Assembly (NCBI RefSeq): GCF_020497125.1
Contig: NC_059084.1
Coordinates: 32,456,203 to 32,520,202 of the forward strand
Origin: Mauremys mutica
Lineage: Eukaryota > Chordata > Testudines > Geoemydidae
Reading direction: 5' to 3'
DNA length: 64,000 bases
Shown: one piece after another, positions 1 through 12,650 of the stretch
How positions within the stretch are numbered: position 1 is the first letter of the stretch
How the letters are laid out: every line of letters begins with the position of its first letter
Program-made: the position numbers and the translations under genes
The notes under the pieces: model-generated
What the model saw: the letters and a program-made list of their open reading frames with translations, nothing else
What the model was told of the DNA's origin: nothing
Databases searched by the model: none

Positions 1-1735
1 TCCTAATAGATGAAGCACAAGATGGGATACTAGTTGGTGTCTGATACAGACCACAAAATAACATTAGGGAATGGGATGACCAGCTCCTTAAACATCTATC
101 TATAATATGTAGGTAAAAAACATTCATGATCATAGGGGGCAGGGGCGGCTCCAGGCTCCAGCACGCCAAGCGCGTGCTTGGGGCGGCATGCCGCGGGGTG
201 CGCTCTGCCGGTCACCTGGAGGGCGGCAGGCGGCTCCGGTGGACCTTCTGCAGGCATGCCTGCGGAGGGTCCGCTAGTCCCGCGGCTTCGGTGGAGCATC
301 TGTAAGCATGCCTGCGGGAGGTCCACCGGAGCCGCGGGACCAGCGGATCCTCCGCAGGCACGTCTGCGGGAGGTCCACCGGAGCTGCGGGACCGGCGACC
401 GGCAGAGCGCCCCCTGCGGCGTGCCGCCGTGCTTGGGGCAGCGAAATGGCTAGAGCCGCCCCTGATAGGGGAACTCAATTTGAAAGACATATGCTGGAAG
501 TCTCATGCTGCCAGTACTAAAGAATCCTTGGAAATTCTAAATATTATTGATGGCAATTTCCTAACTTAATGTATTGCACCAAACACAGGGAGATACTATA
601 TTAGGCCTCATCTTGACAGATAAAGAGAAATTGATCACAGATCTAAAAATTAATGGTAACTCAGGTACATGTTCATGACTTGATTACATTTATAATGTGC
701 AAAGAGAATGAAGTCCACACCAGTGATATATATAATTAGTGCTTTAAAAGGGCCAATTTCACAAAGCTGAAAACAATTATGGGCCAAATCAGCTGGGAGG
801 AAGAATTTAATCAGAAAAATGTGAATGATAATTGGGAATTGTTCAAGAACACTTTACTAGATGCCCAAAAAGCCACAATCCCATAAACAAGGAAGAAGGC
901 CGTAGTAGTTAAAAAACTGACCTGGTTTAGTGGGGAAGTGAAAGCAGAGATAATAATATACAACAAATGGAAAAAAGGGGAAATTAATAGTAATTAATAT
1001 AAATTGGAAGTTAGGAATTGTAGAAAATTGATAAGGTAAGCACAGGGACAGAAGGAGAAATCTGTGGCCAACAGGGTTAAGGACAATAAAAGGAGGGTTT
1101 TAAAAGTATATTAAGAACAAAATGAATCCTAACAATGATATTGCTCCATAACTAGATGGAAAAGGTAGCATTATCAATAATAATACAGAAAAGACAGATG
1201 TGTTCAATTAATATTTCCGTTCTGTTTTTGGGAAAACAACATGATGTAGACATATCATCTGACAACACTCTTTCCATTCCACTAGTAACTCAGGATGATG
1301 CTAAGCAGCAGCTACTAAAGTTAGACCTTTTAAAATCATCAGCTCCTGATAACTTGCACCCAAGAATTTTAAAACAGCTGGCTGAGGAGCTCACTGGACT
1401 GTTAAGTCTTGAAACACCAGTTCCATAAGTCTGGAAGAAAGCAAATGTGCCAATATTTTTAAAAGATGAATGGAATAACCCAGTTAATTATAAGCCTGTC
1501 AGTCTGACATTGATCCCTGGCAGGATAATGGAGTGTTTAATACGGGACTCGATTAATAAAGAATTAAAGAAGGGTAGTACAGTGAATGCCAGTCAACATG
1601 AGTTTATGGAAAACAGACCCTGTCAAACTAACTTGATAGCTTTTTTATGAGATTACAAAATTGATTGATAAAGGGTATATCATTGATATAATAAACTTAG
1701 ACTTCTGTGCAGCATTTGACTATATACTGGATGAC
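1..1735 (+). mobile_element. Decayed LINE (CR1-like) endonuclease-to-RT fragment
   Basis: Conceptual translation gives pieces of a LINE endonuclease (a YRPQN-like stretch near 45-60; a LNLKDICWKSH-like stretch just after 470). These are followed by a linker and the start of an RT (ILKQLAEELTGLL near 1362-1410, SAFDYILDDL near 1705-1735), with many stops and frameshifts. A hAT-like insert at 140-464 splits the endonuclease. Reading resumes cleanly across that insert, so the LINE is the older element. At about 1735 it abuts a CR1 in the opposite orientation. No intact ORF survives. Confidence 0.75.
140..464. mobile_element. hAT-like non-autonomous element with inverted ends
   Basis: The ends are inverted: caggggcggctc at 140 and gagccgcccctg at 464. 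The flanking 8 bp are ataggggg (132-139) and atagggga (465-472), a 7/8 match of the 8-bp duplication expected for hAT. The interior is GC-rich and largely self-complementary, with repeated tgcggaggtccaccggagc-like units. No coding content is seen. It sits inside the LINE endonuclease. Confidence 0.75.
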
Positions 1736-3660
1736 CTTTGGACCAAAATTGGACACAGTACTCCAGCTGAGGCCTAACCAGCGCTAAGTAGAGCGGTACT
1801 ATCACCTTCTGTGACTTGCATTCTATGCCTCTGTTAATGCAACCTAAAATTGCATTTGCTTTTTTTGCAACATCATGCATTGCTGACTCATGCTGAAGTT
1901 GTGATCCACCACAACTGTCAAGCCAGTTATCCCCCATTCTGTATTTGTGCATTTGGTTTTTCTTCCCTAAGTGTAGCACCTTACATTTGTCTTTGCTGAG
2001 TTTCATTTTGTTGCCTATAATCCAGTTCTCCAATTTATCAAAAATCCCTCTGAATTTTAGCTTTATCCTCCAAAGTGTTGGCAAACCCCCTCCCGCTCCA
2101 GCTTTGTGTTATCTGCAGATTTGATCAGTTTGCACTCTATTCCTGCATCTAGGTCATTATAAAGATATTAAACAACACCGGACCCAGACCAGTTCCCTGT
2201 GGAACATCACTTGAGACCTCTCACCCATCTGACATCATTCCACTAATCTTTGTTTGTGGTTGTTTAACCAATTATGTATCTGCTTAATGGTAGTTCCACC
2301 AAGCCCACATTTCTCCAGCTGACTTATCAGAATGTCATTTGGGACTGTGTCAAAAGCCTTGCTGAAGGCCACATATATTTTGTCCACTGCATTCCCCATA
2401 TCCACCAAATTAGTTACCCTGTCAAAGAAGGAAATCAAGCTGGTTTGGCATGGTTTGTTCTTGTTAAATCCATGGTGGCCGTTAGCGGGATCACCCCTTC
2501 ATCTGCCAGGTATTTGCAAAGTGAATGTTTTATACTTTGCTCTAGTAGCTTCCCAGGTATTGACGTCAGGCTGACTGGTCTATTGTTCCCCACTCTTCCT
2601 TTTCCCTTGTTTTAAAGTTGGGCACTACATTAGCCCTCCTCCAGTCTTCCAGGACCTCTCCTGTCATCCATAATTTTGCAAATATTATTGCCATTGGCTC
2701 TGACATTTCTTCAGCTAATTCCTTCAATACTCTCGGGTGAATAGCATCAAGCCCTGCTGATTTGAATTCATTCAAATTGGTCAGAATTTCTGTGAAATGT
2801 TCTTTACTTTGCCCGATCTGCATCCCTTCCCCTTTATTGTCTATGTTAACTTCACTTGTCATCCAGTCACATGTTATTTGTTGTGAGAAGACTGAAACGA
2901 AGTAGGCACTGAGCAGCTCCAACTTCCCATTCTCCATTGAGCAGCGGACCCACACCGTCATTGATCTTTCTTTTTTGTCTGTTATATTTGAAGAACCCCT
3001 TCTTATTACCTCTAACTCATTCTTGGCCTTGGCTTTCCTGATTTTGTCCCTACATACTTGCGCTATTCCCATGTATACTTCCTTGGTGACATGCCCCTCC
3101 TTCTATTTCCTGTATGTATCCCTTTGGGGTTTTAGATAGCTAAAAAGCTTCTTGTGCAGCCACATTGACCTCCTGTGGCCCAAGCTTCTTGTGCAGCCAC
3201 ATTGACCTCCTGTGGCCCTTCTTATCTTTCCTTTGCTTTGGAATAGCTTGATGTTCAGCATCCGGTATTACATCTTTTAAAAACTGCCAGCCCTCTTTGA
3301 CGCCTTTTCTTCCTAATTGATCTTTTCATGGGGCCTCGCCTACTATTTCTGAGTTGGTTGAAATCTGCCTTTCTGAAGGCCAGTGTCCTTGTTTAGCTGT
3401 TCTCATGCCCTCCTTTCCACAGGATCTTGAATTCTATCAGATCATTATCAGTGCCTCCCAAATTCCCGACCACCTTCACAGTCACAACTAATTCATCCCT
3501 GTTGGTCAAAACCAGATCCAAAATGAATGAGCCCTAGTTATTTAATCAGAAAGTTGTCCACTTACACATGCTAAGAATGTGCAGGACATATTATGTTTTT
3601 TGTAATAGTCTTCCAATAGAGATCAGGAAAGTTAAAATCCTCCATTAATACTAGCTCGTG
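1736..3660 (-). mobile_element. CR1-type LINE, RT region, minus strand, decayed
   Basis: Minus-strand translation gives the 3' half of a CR1 RT: LENWIIGNKMKLSKDKCKVL and LVRPQLEYCVQFWS (about 1790-2030), VDKIYVAFSKAFDTV (about 2340-2390), and the upstream HPRVLKELAEEMSEPM block (about 2680-2740). Stops and frameshifts separate the blocks. The element is 3'-complete near 1736 and loses recognisable coding signal beyond about 3100. The stretch to 3660 still reads as CR1 upstream sequence. Confidence 0.8.
3145..3218. repeat. 37-bp tandem duplication inside CR1
   Basis: Two exact adjacent 37-bp copies (3145-3181 and 3182-3218), beginning aagcttcttgtgcagccaca. This is a local tandem duplication inside the minus-strand CR1. 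No function is implied. Confidence 0.9.
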
Positions 3661-4557
3661 TGTGTTAGCTGTTTGTAGAATGACTCATCCACTATGGGCC
3701 GGGGGGAATGATCGTTGGTATGCTTTTTTATTTACAGAGGAGATGAACTGTGGATTTTAAGTATGAATCTGAAAAAATATATCAAGACTTTATGTTTGGA
3801 TATGACTCCCAGATGCACCTTATCATGTCTTTATCCTTATTGTTTGAAATGCGCATGCTATATGGTGTGATGCAGTGATGGTGATAAACTTTCTTAATGA
3901 ATTCAAAGCTTTTATTTGTTAACATCACTGTATTAGAAAAGGACAGTATTAGAGAACTGACAGGCAGGCCAGCTGCCACGAAAAGACCAAAATAGTAATA
4001 AAATAAAGTGCACAAGTGAAAAGCAGTGAAACCAGTACAAAAAAAGAAAATTGAAGCTCCCCTCCTTCTGCGTGTCCCCTGCCTCCGTTCTTCTTTCCCT
4101 TCTAGTGCTTTTTCATGCATTTGGTGCTGCTGCATGGGCAGTGGAGGCCTGCATGGGATACCTTTGCCCAGTTCAACTAGATTAAGTCCTGGTTGCCTAA
4201 GCCATCCAACCACAGAACTTGCCAGGGTTCCTGGTCTACAGGATATAGTACAATGAAGGGGACTCAGGAGGTGGTGCTGGCACAGGACATGCAGGTGGAA
4301 CAGGAGCCCGCTCTCTCACAGCAATTAGCACAAGCAGCCTCTCCACCATGTCTTGCTGCTGCACTGTATCTTATTCCCTCAAGCGACGTTCCTGCTCAAG
4401 AAACTGAGCTACAAATCACTCCATGTGCCCTGCAGCTTCTCTTTGCCATTCAACTTGCTGTGAATCCTTCTCCCTTCAGTATTGAAGCTGCTGATTGGCT
4501 CTGTCCAGACTGTCCACCATAAGGTTGTCACAGACACACAGCCTCTTTGACCCCATG
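3661..4557. other. Intronic sequence, nothing recognised
   Basis: Only short unsupported ORFs on both strands. Part of the MMP24 intron upstream of the first exon seen here. It may be remnants of an old DNA transposon, but no ends or domains could be identified. Confidence 0.4.
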
Positions 4558-4840
4558 GAGTATGTCTACACTGCAGTTAGACACCAGCAGCTGGCCCATG
4601 CTATCTGACTCAGGCTCACGGGGCTCGGGCTGCGGGGCTGTTTAACTGCAGTATAGACGTTCAGGCTCAGGCTGTAGCCTGAGCTCTGGGACCCTCCCAT
4701 CTTGCAGTGTCCTAGAGCCTGGGCCATAGCCCAAGCCCAGAAATTTACACTGCAATTAAACAGCCCCACAGTCCAAGCCCAGCAAGCCTGAGTCAGATGG
4801 CATGGGCCAGCCGCTGGTGTCTAACTGCAGTGTAGACAGA
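4558..4840. mobile_element. Palindromic MITE (gtctacactgcagttagacac family)
   Basis: Long inverted ends: gtctacactgcagttagaca from 4564 and its complement ending at 4837. The inner arms are also complementary (agctggcccatg; the ggctgtttaactgcag / ctgcaattaaacagcc pair). About 280 bp, non-coding. A second copy of the family lies at 35350-36045. Confidence 0.7.
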
Positions 4841-7213
4841 TCCATTGTGATAGTGCAACAACTGCTGGACTGTGACTGGCCTGCAGCGGTGGAAGGGCCT
4901 GAAACCAGAAACGAAACCGTACATTATTGTCAAAGTATTTCAGAAAAGGTTTAGTATAACATCAGCAGAAGGGCCTTTGGAATCTCAAAGCCAAAAAGTG
5001 TAAAATTCTGCTTCAATATATTCTGAGAACAACAGTTCAGTGCCCAGATGCTCCATGGGCACAACTGAGAGTTCAGCAGAATGTGAAGCCTTCACACATA
5101 AAGGTAAGGTGAAATTTAGAAACGAGATACCTTTAAAAATTGCAGAGCATTTCAGCTGTGTGGGGGAGAGAAGAGGATGGTACACTTGCCGTGATTTAGT
5201 GCTTTGGTTTCAGAACCCTTTCAGGCATTCAACATTTTGAAGGACATAATTCTGGAGATTCCTGAGTGGCAAAGAAATACTGTATTCTAAACTACCAGGG
5301 GCAAGCCAGCTATGTATGCTAAAGAGGTTTTCAAGTTTATGGTGACCAAGCAAAACATCTATGAGTGAAGTGGGGTGGTGACCTACAGAGAAGGGCCCGG
5401 AAAGTACGCCCTCCCCTTCCTGCCTGAAATGTGACTACCCGTCTGAGTTCCTACTATGGGAGAAGTTTGCAGCTATCAGCACCCAGGACTGGATCAAAAT
5501 TCATGGGGGAATCAACAGGATGCAGCACCAGCTTCCACATGGATTACTGTCTTCCTGTAAGCTACTGAAACTTTTCTGCATTCTTGCAGTTACCCCAGTA
5601 TGGCCTACAATATAGCCTGCTTGCACTACATCTATCTATGGACTACAAGCAATTACCCCAGACAAAACAGACTCTTGATACTGCACACATGAACTAGACA
5701 CATACCACAAGGACTGCTGGGGCTCATAATAAGGACTGCATCACCAAAATTACTCCCCCCCCAAAAACACACACCTCCAAAGCACACTTCGGTAATAAAG
5801 AACTGAATAGCATTCCCACCCCCCTTCCTGGCACATTTCTGGAGTGCTCATGACCTCCTGGTCCATTTCAGACAGTTAATTCGTTACCCATGAATTACAT
5901 TCCCCTCTGGCCCCAGTACAGTTTACAGGCAGCTCATTATGGTGTGGCCTGGCCAATTTGTAGAGTGTGGCATACTAAAAGGGAAGACAATGAAAGGCTC
6001 CTACTTTTAACACCCCAGCATATCTTTGTAACTATGTGCGAGTATCTAGTAAAAATGTCTTTATAACTAGTTGTTTGCCCTTCCTGAAATCCATTTTGAA
6101 TTCCACATCGTGGGGGAGATGCCAGAACTCTGGCTTGCATTCCACTGTAAGCAGATACATGTTGCTACCTAAGCTTGTAATTGCATTGGGTCATAAACCA
6201 GAAATCCCCCCAATTCGTACATTAATAACAACAAACTTGGAGCCAGAAACTTACCAGGCTCCAGGGCTACTTCTATCTCTTCTGTCCTGCTGCCAGTTCC
6301 ATGGCGGGGTACTCCTTCAGCACATCATCAAACAGCTCCTCTGAGTATGAACGCAGGATGTGCTGTAGCTGCTTTAGCAGCGAAGCCTCCTGGGGACTGG
6401 CAAGAGTCTCTTTGCTAACTTGATCTGGCAACTGTTGGCTCCCTGCCGTGCTATTTTAGACACGGGTCAGAAGGTCACCAGTCTGGCTGATCAGGCTGTC
6501 ATGAACCACTGGGGGCTCGGGGCTCAGTGCAGTTCCCAGCACCTGGCCAAAGTCCATGTAAAAGAGGGAGGATGACGGGGAGCTCCCAAAGGCTACTCTT
6601 GATATAGAAAGGCCAAGAAACAGTGGTCCATGGGATTAAGGGATAGTGTGTCCCAGCAAACATGTCATCGAAATTGGTATATCTCCCTCCAAAAGTTTCA
6701 GTTTTGACAAATCGGCATTTTCCAATAAAACAACATATAGTTGAAAAATTCCTGAGATGCTTTTAACTTCGTGACCTCTAATGCTTCCACCCAGATTCAC
6801 CAGCCAAAATTCCTTCTCTTCTTACCTTTACCAGCCACATCTGAAACTTAATTTATTATGAGTACATCAAAACTTAAGGCCTAAAATAAATGTGCACAGA
6901 AAGGAGAAATGTACATGTGGTACTTCAAATGAATTTTTTTAATATGGTGGTATGTGAACCAATAAATTTTAGGAACCACTGGTGTACAGATCCCTGGAAT
7001 TGCCATGCTGTAATTGTAAATTGATTTTATATTGCCACACATTGTACGTGCTATGCAGTAGAATCCCTTTTCAATAACTGGTGATGTTGCTACCGGCTGC
7101 ACAATATCCAAGGTTGATTCTTGTATTGAGAATGTCTAGGGTTTCAGCTATGGGTTACAGAGTTATTAACCTATCAGCTAGGAAGTTAATTGGCACATGT
7201 GTTTTCTCTGTAG
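4841..7213. other. Intron upstream of MMP24 exon 5, nothing further recognised
   Basis: No supported gene or repeat boundary. The last bases (7200-7213) are a T-rich tract ending ctgtag, the 3' splice acceptor of the next exon. Open frames here are short and unrelated to known families. Confidence 0.5.
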
Positions 7214-7375
7214 GGAATGATCTCTTTCTGGTTGCCGTCCATGAGCTGGGTCACGCCCTGGGCCTAGAACACTCCAATGACCCCAGTGCTATCATGGCTC
7301 CTTTCTACCAGTACATGGAAACACACAACTTTAAACTCCCACAGGATGATCTCCAAGGAATTCAGAAAATCTACG
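7214..7375 (+). CDS. MMP24: MMP24 (MT5-MMP) exon 5: catalytic zinc-binding helix
   Basis: This 162-bp exon encodes the end of the metalloproteinase catalytic domain. It contains the zinc motif [11 protein letters not shown] (HExxHxxGxxH: three zinc-binding histidines and the general-base glutamate), then IMAPFYQ, the Met-turn region, and [11 protein letters not shown] at the domain end. The protein is a membrane-anchored, zinc-dependent endopeptidase of the cell surface that cleaves matrix and membrane substrates such as cadherins and activates proMMP2. The acceptor is tctctgtag and the donor is g|gtgagc. The exon begins in the second base of a Gly codon and ends after the first base of another. 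HNFKLPQDD rather than the MMP16 form, plus the later exons, point to MMP24. The open frame continues on both sides but is intronic there. Confidence 0.95.
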
Positions 7376-7964
7376 GTGAGCAACATTATCCGTATGTTTA
7401 TTTATACTGGGGCCCAAGTGTGCTGCTGGGTATCTTACAGACACACAAAGGTACCATTCCTCCCCCACAGAGTTTGCAGACTATGAGCCAGATTCTCTCC
7501 TGTGGCAGGAAGGGTGAGGGGCCATCAGGAAGCTGGTTACAGCTCCCTAGTTCTCATCCTGGCTCCAGCCCCAGGGGACTGCTCTAATAGTCACCAGCTG
7601 ACAGTTGTCACTAAGGTGCTGCCCACCGGCTGGGATAGCCAAAGCATTATGATCTGGCCACTCCTTATATTCCTATATTCCCCTTATACCAAGGGCTGTG
7701 GGAGTGAAATGTAGGAGCCAACTACACCAGCTGTATGCCTGCTGGGAACACCCCCCATACTTGGGTTGCTCCCTTCTTGTCACTCAGGTGGTTCAAAAGG
7801 GTGGAGCAGGCCAGAGAACCTGGCCATAAGATTAGACACAAGGACAAAAAGCTATATGAGGGGTGCTGGTGGGAGTAGGGAAAGGGTTAACTGGCAAGAA
7901 TTTGTGGTTTCTGGATCTGCTTGTGGAATTTGGGCTCATTTCTTTAACATTTTAAAGAACTAAA
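7376..7964. other. Start of MMP24 intron 5, nothing recognised
   Basis: Intronic sequence between the exon 5 donor and DIRS copy A. No repeat ends or coding signal identified. Confidence 0.5.
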
Positions 7965-8301
7965 GTTCTTCTTCAAATGATTGCTCATGTCAATTCCAAT
8001 TAGGTGTGTGCACTGCGTGCACAGCAGCCAGAAGATTTTTCCCCCCTAGGGTTGTGCCTTCATGGTGCTCGGTATAGGGCCCTGCCAACCCGCCACCCCC
8101 TCAGTTCCTTCTTACCGCTGGTGACAGCTGGCTGGAACGTCCTGTAGCTCTTGCCTTGGCAAGCGCTTTTTTGGCAGTGTCCACTTTTGGGTGTATATAG
8201 TTCTACTTAGTAGTAGTTTAGTAGTTAGTAGTTAGTTCACAAGTTTCCTTTGGGGAGGGTTTCTCCCGTGCCCCCCACCAACACTCCCCCAGCACCAGGG
8301 G

Positions 8302-9640
8302 ATGCCTCGGTCCCTGGGGTATGAACTCAGGACTGTGGCATATCTATGCCCAGGATCGACCCGCACACTTCTTGTTTGAAGTGTCCCAGGGAGAGCTACC
8401 AAAAGGAGAAGTGCAGGATCTCTGAAGGTTTCTCCCTAGGACCTTAAAAGACCGAGAGCAAAGGCTCAAGATCCTCCTCACAGAGGCTGCACTCCGGCCT
8501 CAATCCACTCCGCGGTTGGCAGAGCCCATGCCAAACACCTCCTCAGCGGTGCGGAGTGCATCGGCACCAACGCTGCATGAGCCGGTGTGGAGGAAGGACT
8601 CCAAGGAGACTTGGCACCGCCATGGCTCCGCCCATAGGCAGCCTTCTGTGAGGTACCAGTCTCAGTCCCCGGTGCCCCAGAAGAAGAGGAGGCCAGAGCG
8701 GGGCTGCTCTCCCCCATCCAAGCCCAAGGAGCCTGTGGCAGGGAGACCCAAACCGGGCCACGTTACCTCAGCCCCACTGCCTCCCAGGGTCTCGTCGACT
8801 CCTGCCCGGCTAGGGGTCCAGTCGAGTCTGGACCCTCACCGCTCTCCAGACTGGCATGGCAGAGAACTTTAGCTCCCTTCTATGCTGGAGGCGTTTGAGG
8901 GGGCTCGGGACCTTATACACCTCATGGTGCCATCCTCCCTACAGAGAAGGGACAAGTTGCCAGTGACTGCCCAACCCCCGATTCCATAAAGACGTAAGCC
9001 AGCGATGATGGCACGCTGATCTGCATCTGCAGCATGCCTCTCCCCAGCATGGGCCACCTACATGGGGGAGCCGCACCGGTCCCCCAGCACCACTCGCCAT
9101 CACCGTGGAACACCACTCCTCCGTGGTCCTCCTTCTCTGAGACCTCGGAAGCAGAATCCTACTGCTCCAATAGGACCAGGAGCAGAAGGTCCAGGTCCCG
9201 GCGTGATTGCCAGCCCTGTCCGGCACCATGGCCTGCCCAATGGCAACCTCTGGCGCAGAGGCCCTTTTGGATGCCCTGGGCTTACCATCAGGGCCAGGGA
9301 CAGAGCCAGGGATCAAGATCCAGATTAGTGTCAGTGGCGTCGGCATCTTTTGTCCCTCCAGGGGCAGTGTTGGCACCGGCACCATCAGCAGCACCAACAC
9401 CCCTGCCTTTGCCTGGAGCTCCAGCACCAGCATGGACACCGGCACTGTCGACAGCGCAGCGGTGGCGACCTCGGCAGTGACACAGCAACACCAGGTGCCA
9501 AATGACCCCCTCGGCACCGAGGGGAGCGAGCAAGGCCATTACCAGGGCTTTTGTCCTTGTCTTCCCCAGATAAGGTGGGGACATCAACAGCCCTGGCCTT
9601 GGAGGACAGCAAGGTTTTACAGCAGCTGCTGTGGTGGGTG
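8302..9640 (+). pseudogene. DIRS copy A Gag-like remnant
   Basis: An ATG at 8302 opens MPRSLG, matching the start of the Gag-like ORF of copy C (MPRAPG). Beyond it the reading frame is shattered into short overlapping ORFs of Pro/Ser/Arg-rich protein. The conserved zinc-binding cysteines of copies B and C are not preserved in one frame. The call rests on position and on the start match. Confidence 0.5.
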
Positions 9641-11208
9641 GCCCAGAACCTGGAGATCCAGGCAGAGGAGGTGGTAGAGGACGCTGCATGGGCCCGTATC
9701 ACATCGGACCATTGGGTGCTCCACATGGTAGAGAGGGGATATTCGCTCCTATTTTCTGCCCTCCTGCACTTCCACCCTCCTTCCCCGTCCCTCTTCAGGG
9801 ACCCTTTTCATGAGCAACTCCTCATACAGGAGGTGCATTCGCTCCTATTGCTGGGGGCAGTGGAAGAGGTTCCTCAGGAGCTCAAGGGCAAGGGCTTCTA
9901 TTCCCAGTATTTCCTAATACCGAAAGCCAAGGCAGTCTCAGGCCCATCCTAGACCTGTGAAATCTCAACACGTTCATGAAGAAACTGAAGTTCCTCATGG
10001 TCTTTTTAGCCTCCATCATCCCTTCCTTGGATCCAGGGGACTGGTAAACTGCCTCGACTTGAAGGACGCCTACTTTCACAGAGCAATAACTCCGTGCCCC
10101 AGAAAATATATCAGGTTTGTGGTGAGCAACAACCACTACCAGTTCACAGTCCTCCCGTTCGGCCTGTTGAGTGTTTACCAAGTGCAAGGCAGTGGTGGCC
10201 ACGTTCCTGCGCAGGCAATAGGTACAGGTGTTTCCATATCTCAACGACTGGCTGATCAAGGGCCGCTCCAGGGCTGAAGTGGAGGCACAAGTCAACTTCA
10301 TAAAAACAATGTTTAACAAACTGGGCCTTCTCCTGAACATGGGGAAATCTACGCTGTCCCCAGTTCAGTGGACAGAGTTTATAGGTGTGGTACTGGACTC
10401 TGCACAGCCCAGGGCATACCTCCCAGAATCGAGGTTCCAGACCCTGGGTGATATCATTCGAAGTCTCAGGCAGTTCCCCACTACCACAGCAAGGAATTGC
10501 CTGAAACTCCTGGGGCACATGGCTGCTTGTACCCATGTGGTGCAACACGCCAGGCTCGGACTCCAGCCATTCCAATCATGGCTAGCCTTGGTGTATTGGC
10601 TGGTTCGGGACAGTTTGGACAAGGTCATGACTCTGCCTTGCCCAGTCCTCGACTCCCTCCTGTGGTGGCTTGACACACAGGTGGTGTGTGATGGGGTCCC
10701 CATCATCAGTCCTCAGCCATCCCTCTAGATGATGACAGTCACGTCAGCCTTGGGTTGGGGCATACATCTGGGAGACCTCAGGACACAAGGCCTCTGGCCT
10801 TAGGTGGAGCTCAGTCTCCACATCAATCTCAGAGAGCTGAGAGCGGTGCACCTAGCATGCCAGACTTTCCGAGCCCACTTGGCAGGGAGATGTGTATCAG
10901 TTATGACAGACAATACCATGGCGATGTTTTATATCAACAAACAGGGAGGTGCATGCTCCTCTCCCCTGTGCCAGGAAGCCTGCATGCTGTGGGACTTTTG
11001 TCTAACTCATGACATACCCCTGCAAGCATTATACAGCCCTGGAGTACAGAATGAGTTGGCAGACTATCTTAGCAGGTTGTTCCACAGCCATGAGTGGTCC
11101 CTGTGCCCGGACATTGCAAATTCCATCTTCCAATGGTGGGGTTTTCCCCAGATAGACCTGTTCACCATGCGACACAAAAGGAATTGCCAGCAGTTTGCTC
11201 CTTTCTGA
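9640..11208 (+). pseudogene. DIRS copy A reverse transcriptase and RNase H, broken
   Basis: RT blocks are readable in three frames: FRDPFHEQLLIQEV and FYSQYFLIPKAKA (9790-9930), CLDLKDAYFHRAITP (10050-10095), FTVLPFGL (10141-10165), then FPYLNDWLIKGRS, where the catalytic YxDD box reads YLND. RNase H follows (about 10730-11090), with LRELRAV and MTDNTMAMFYINKQGG plus a late ADYLSR. The TTDAS block holding the first catalytic Asp in copy C is missing here (TVTSALGWG). In-frame stops at 10726-10728 and near 10801 interrupt RNase H. Non-functional. Confidence 0.85.
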
Positions 11209-11560
11209 ATCACAGTCCAGGCTCCATCTCGGTTGCGTTCCATCTCCCGTGGGGGGACCACCTCCTATACGCGTTCCCTCCCATCCCTCTCGTTCGCAAG
11301 GTGCTTCTCAAAGTACAGAGGGAAGACGTTTCAGTGATATTAGTAGCTCCCGGTCTGGTCCTGCCAGCACTGGTACACATCTCTCCTTGAAATGTCCGTG
11401 GAAGCCCCGGTCACCTTGCCACTCTTCCTGGATTTGTTAACTCAGGATCACTTCTATCTCCAGCACCCGAACCTTGAGTCATTGCACCTCACGGCATGGA
11501 AGCTCCATGGTTGAACCCGATGGAGCTCTGTTCGGACCTAGTAAAACAAGTCCTTAGGAA
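11209..11560 (+). pseudogene. DIRS copy A region after RNase H (methyltransferase-like) remnant
   Basis: Fragments such as FPQIDLF (just before 11165), DHLLYAFPPIPL (about 11260-11295) and VILVAPG lie after RNase H. They match the block in copy C between RNase H and the recombinase. In DIRS elements this place often holds a Dam-like adenine methyltransferase domain. I see the conserved block but no clear catalytic motif, so the function is uncertain. Confidence 0.5.
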
Positions 11561-11599
11561 ACCCTCCACTGGGGCTACCTACCTGGCCAAATGAGAGGT

Positions 11600-12502
11600 T
11601 TTCGGTCTGGTCAGCGCAACACCATCCATCTCCGACGTTTGTGTCCATACCCCTTATACTGGATGACCTTCTCAATCTTAAGCAGCAGGGGCTGTCCATG
11701 TCATCAATAAAGGTTTACTTGGCTGACATCTCTGTCTTCCATGCAGGTGCAGGGGGATGGTCGGTCTTTGCTAACCCTATGGTCAGCCATTTCCTGAAAG
11801 ATCTCAGAGGGCTATATCCATATGTCCAACAGCTGATCCCTGCTTGGAACCAGAATTTGGTCCTTTCCAGACTGATGAGGCTGCCCTTTGAACCACTGGT
11901 GACTTGCTTTCTGCTCTACCTCTCATACAAGGTGGTTTTTGTGGTAGCTATAACCTCAGCCAGGAGGGTGTCTGAGCTCAAGGTCCTAACATCAGAGCCT
12001 CCCTACACTGTATTCTACAAGGACAAGGTTCAGCTCAGGCCGCAACCAGCATTCCTCCCTAAGGAACCAGGACATCTTTCTCCCAGTTTTCTATCCTAAG
12101 CCGCACACTAAGCAGCAGGGAACAAAGGCTTCAGTCGCTGGACGTTCGTTGGGTGTTAGCCTTTACATCGATCAAACCAAACCATTCCGGAAGTCCATTC
12201 AGCCATTCATCGTGATAGCAGATGGAATGAAAGGACTCCCAATCTCCTCCCAAAGGATTTCATCATGGATCACATCCTGCATCTGGGAATGCTACCACCT
12301 GGTGAAGGTGCCTGCCCCTCCGCTCACAGCGCACCCCACCAGAGCACAAGATTTGTCAGCGGCATTCCTGGCACAAATGGAAATATGCAGAGTGGCGACG
12401 TGGTCCTCCATTCACACATTCACATTGCATTATGCCATTATCCAGCAGGCCAGAGACGATCCAGCCTTTGGTAGAGCTGTACTTCAGTCAGCGAACATTT
12501 AA
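11600..12502 (+). pseudogene. DIRS copy A tyrosine recombinase, frameshifted
   Basis: The N-terminal half reads SLKVYLADISVFH-like sequence to ITSARRVSELKVL (11641-12099, holding the first catalytic Arg). After a frameshift the C-terminal half (12149-12502) has LTAHPTRAQ (the HxxR box) and ATWSSIHTFTLHYAI (Trp and the candidate nucleophile Tyr). Catalytic residues are present but split across two frames. In an intact copy this enzyme would insert the circular DNA form without a target-site duplication. Confidence 0.82.
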
Positions 12503-12524
12503 GCTCTGACCCTCTCCAAAATAT

Positions 12525-12650
12525 AGGCTTGGGAATCACCTAATTGGAACTGACATGAGCAATCACTCAAAGAAGAAAAAATGGTTATTCACCTTCTTGT
12601 AACTGTTGTTCTTCGAGGTGTGTTGCTCACGTCCATTCCAATACCCACCC
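12525..12650. repeat. DIRS copy A internal complementary region
   Basis: The first part (cctaattggaactgacatga then caatcactcaaagaagaa) is the complement of the element's left end at about 7968-8008. The second part (ggttattcaccttcttgtaa, then ctgttgttcttcgaggtgtg) is the complement of its right end at about 12830-12880. This is the circle-junction-like template that DIRS elements use to rebuild their ends. Confidence 0.8.

Noticed and set aside
7081..7587. 168-codon ORF taken as a whole as a metalloprotease gene
   Set aside because: Only 7214-7375 is coding. The flanks are intron, shown by acceptor and donor sites and by phase agreement with exon 6.
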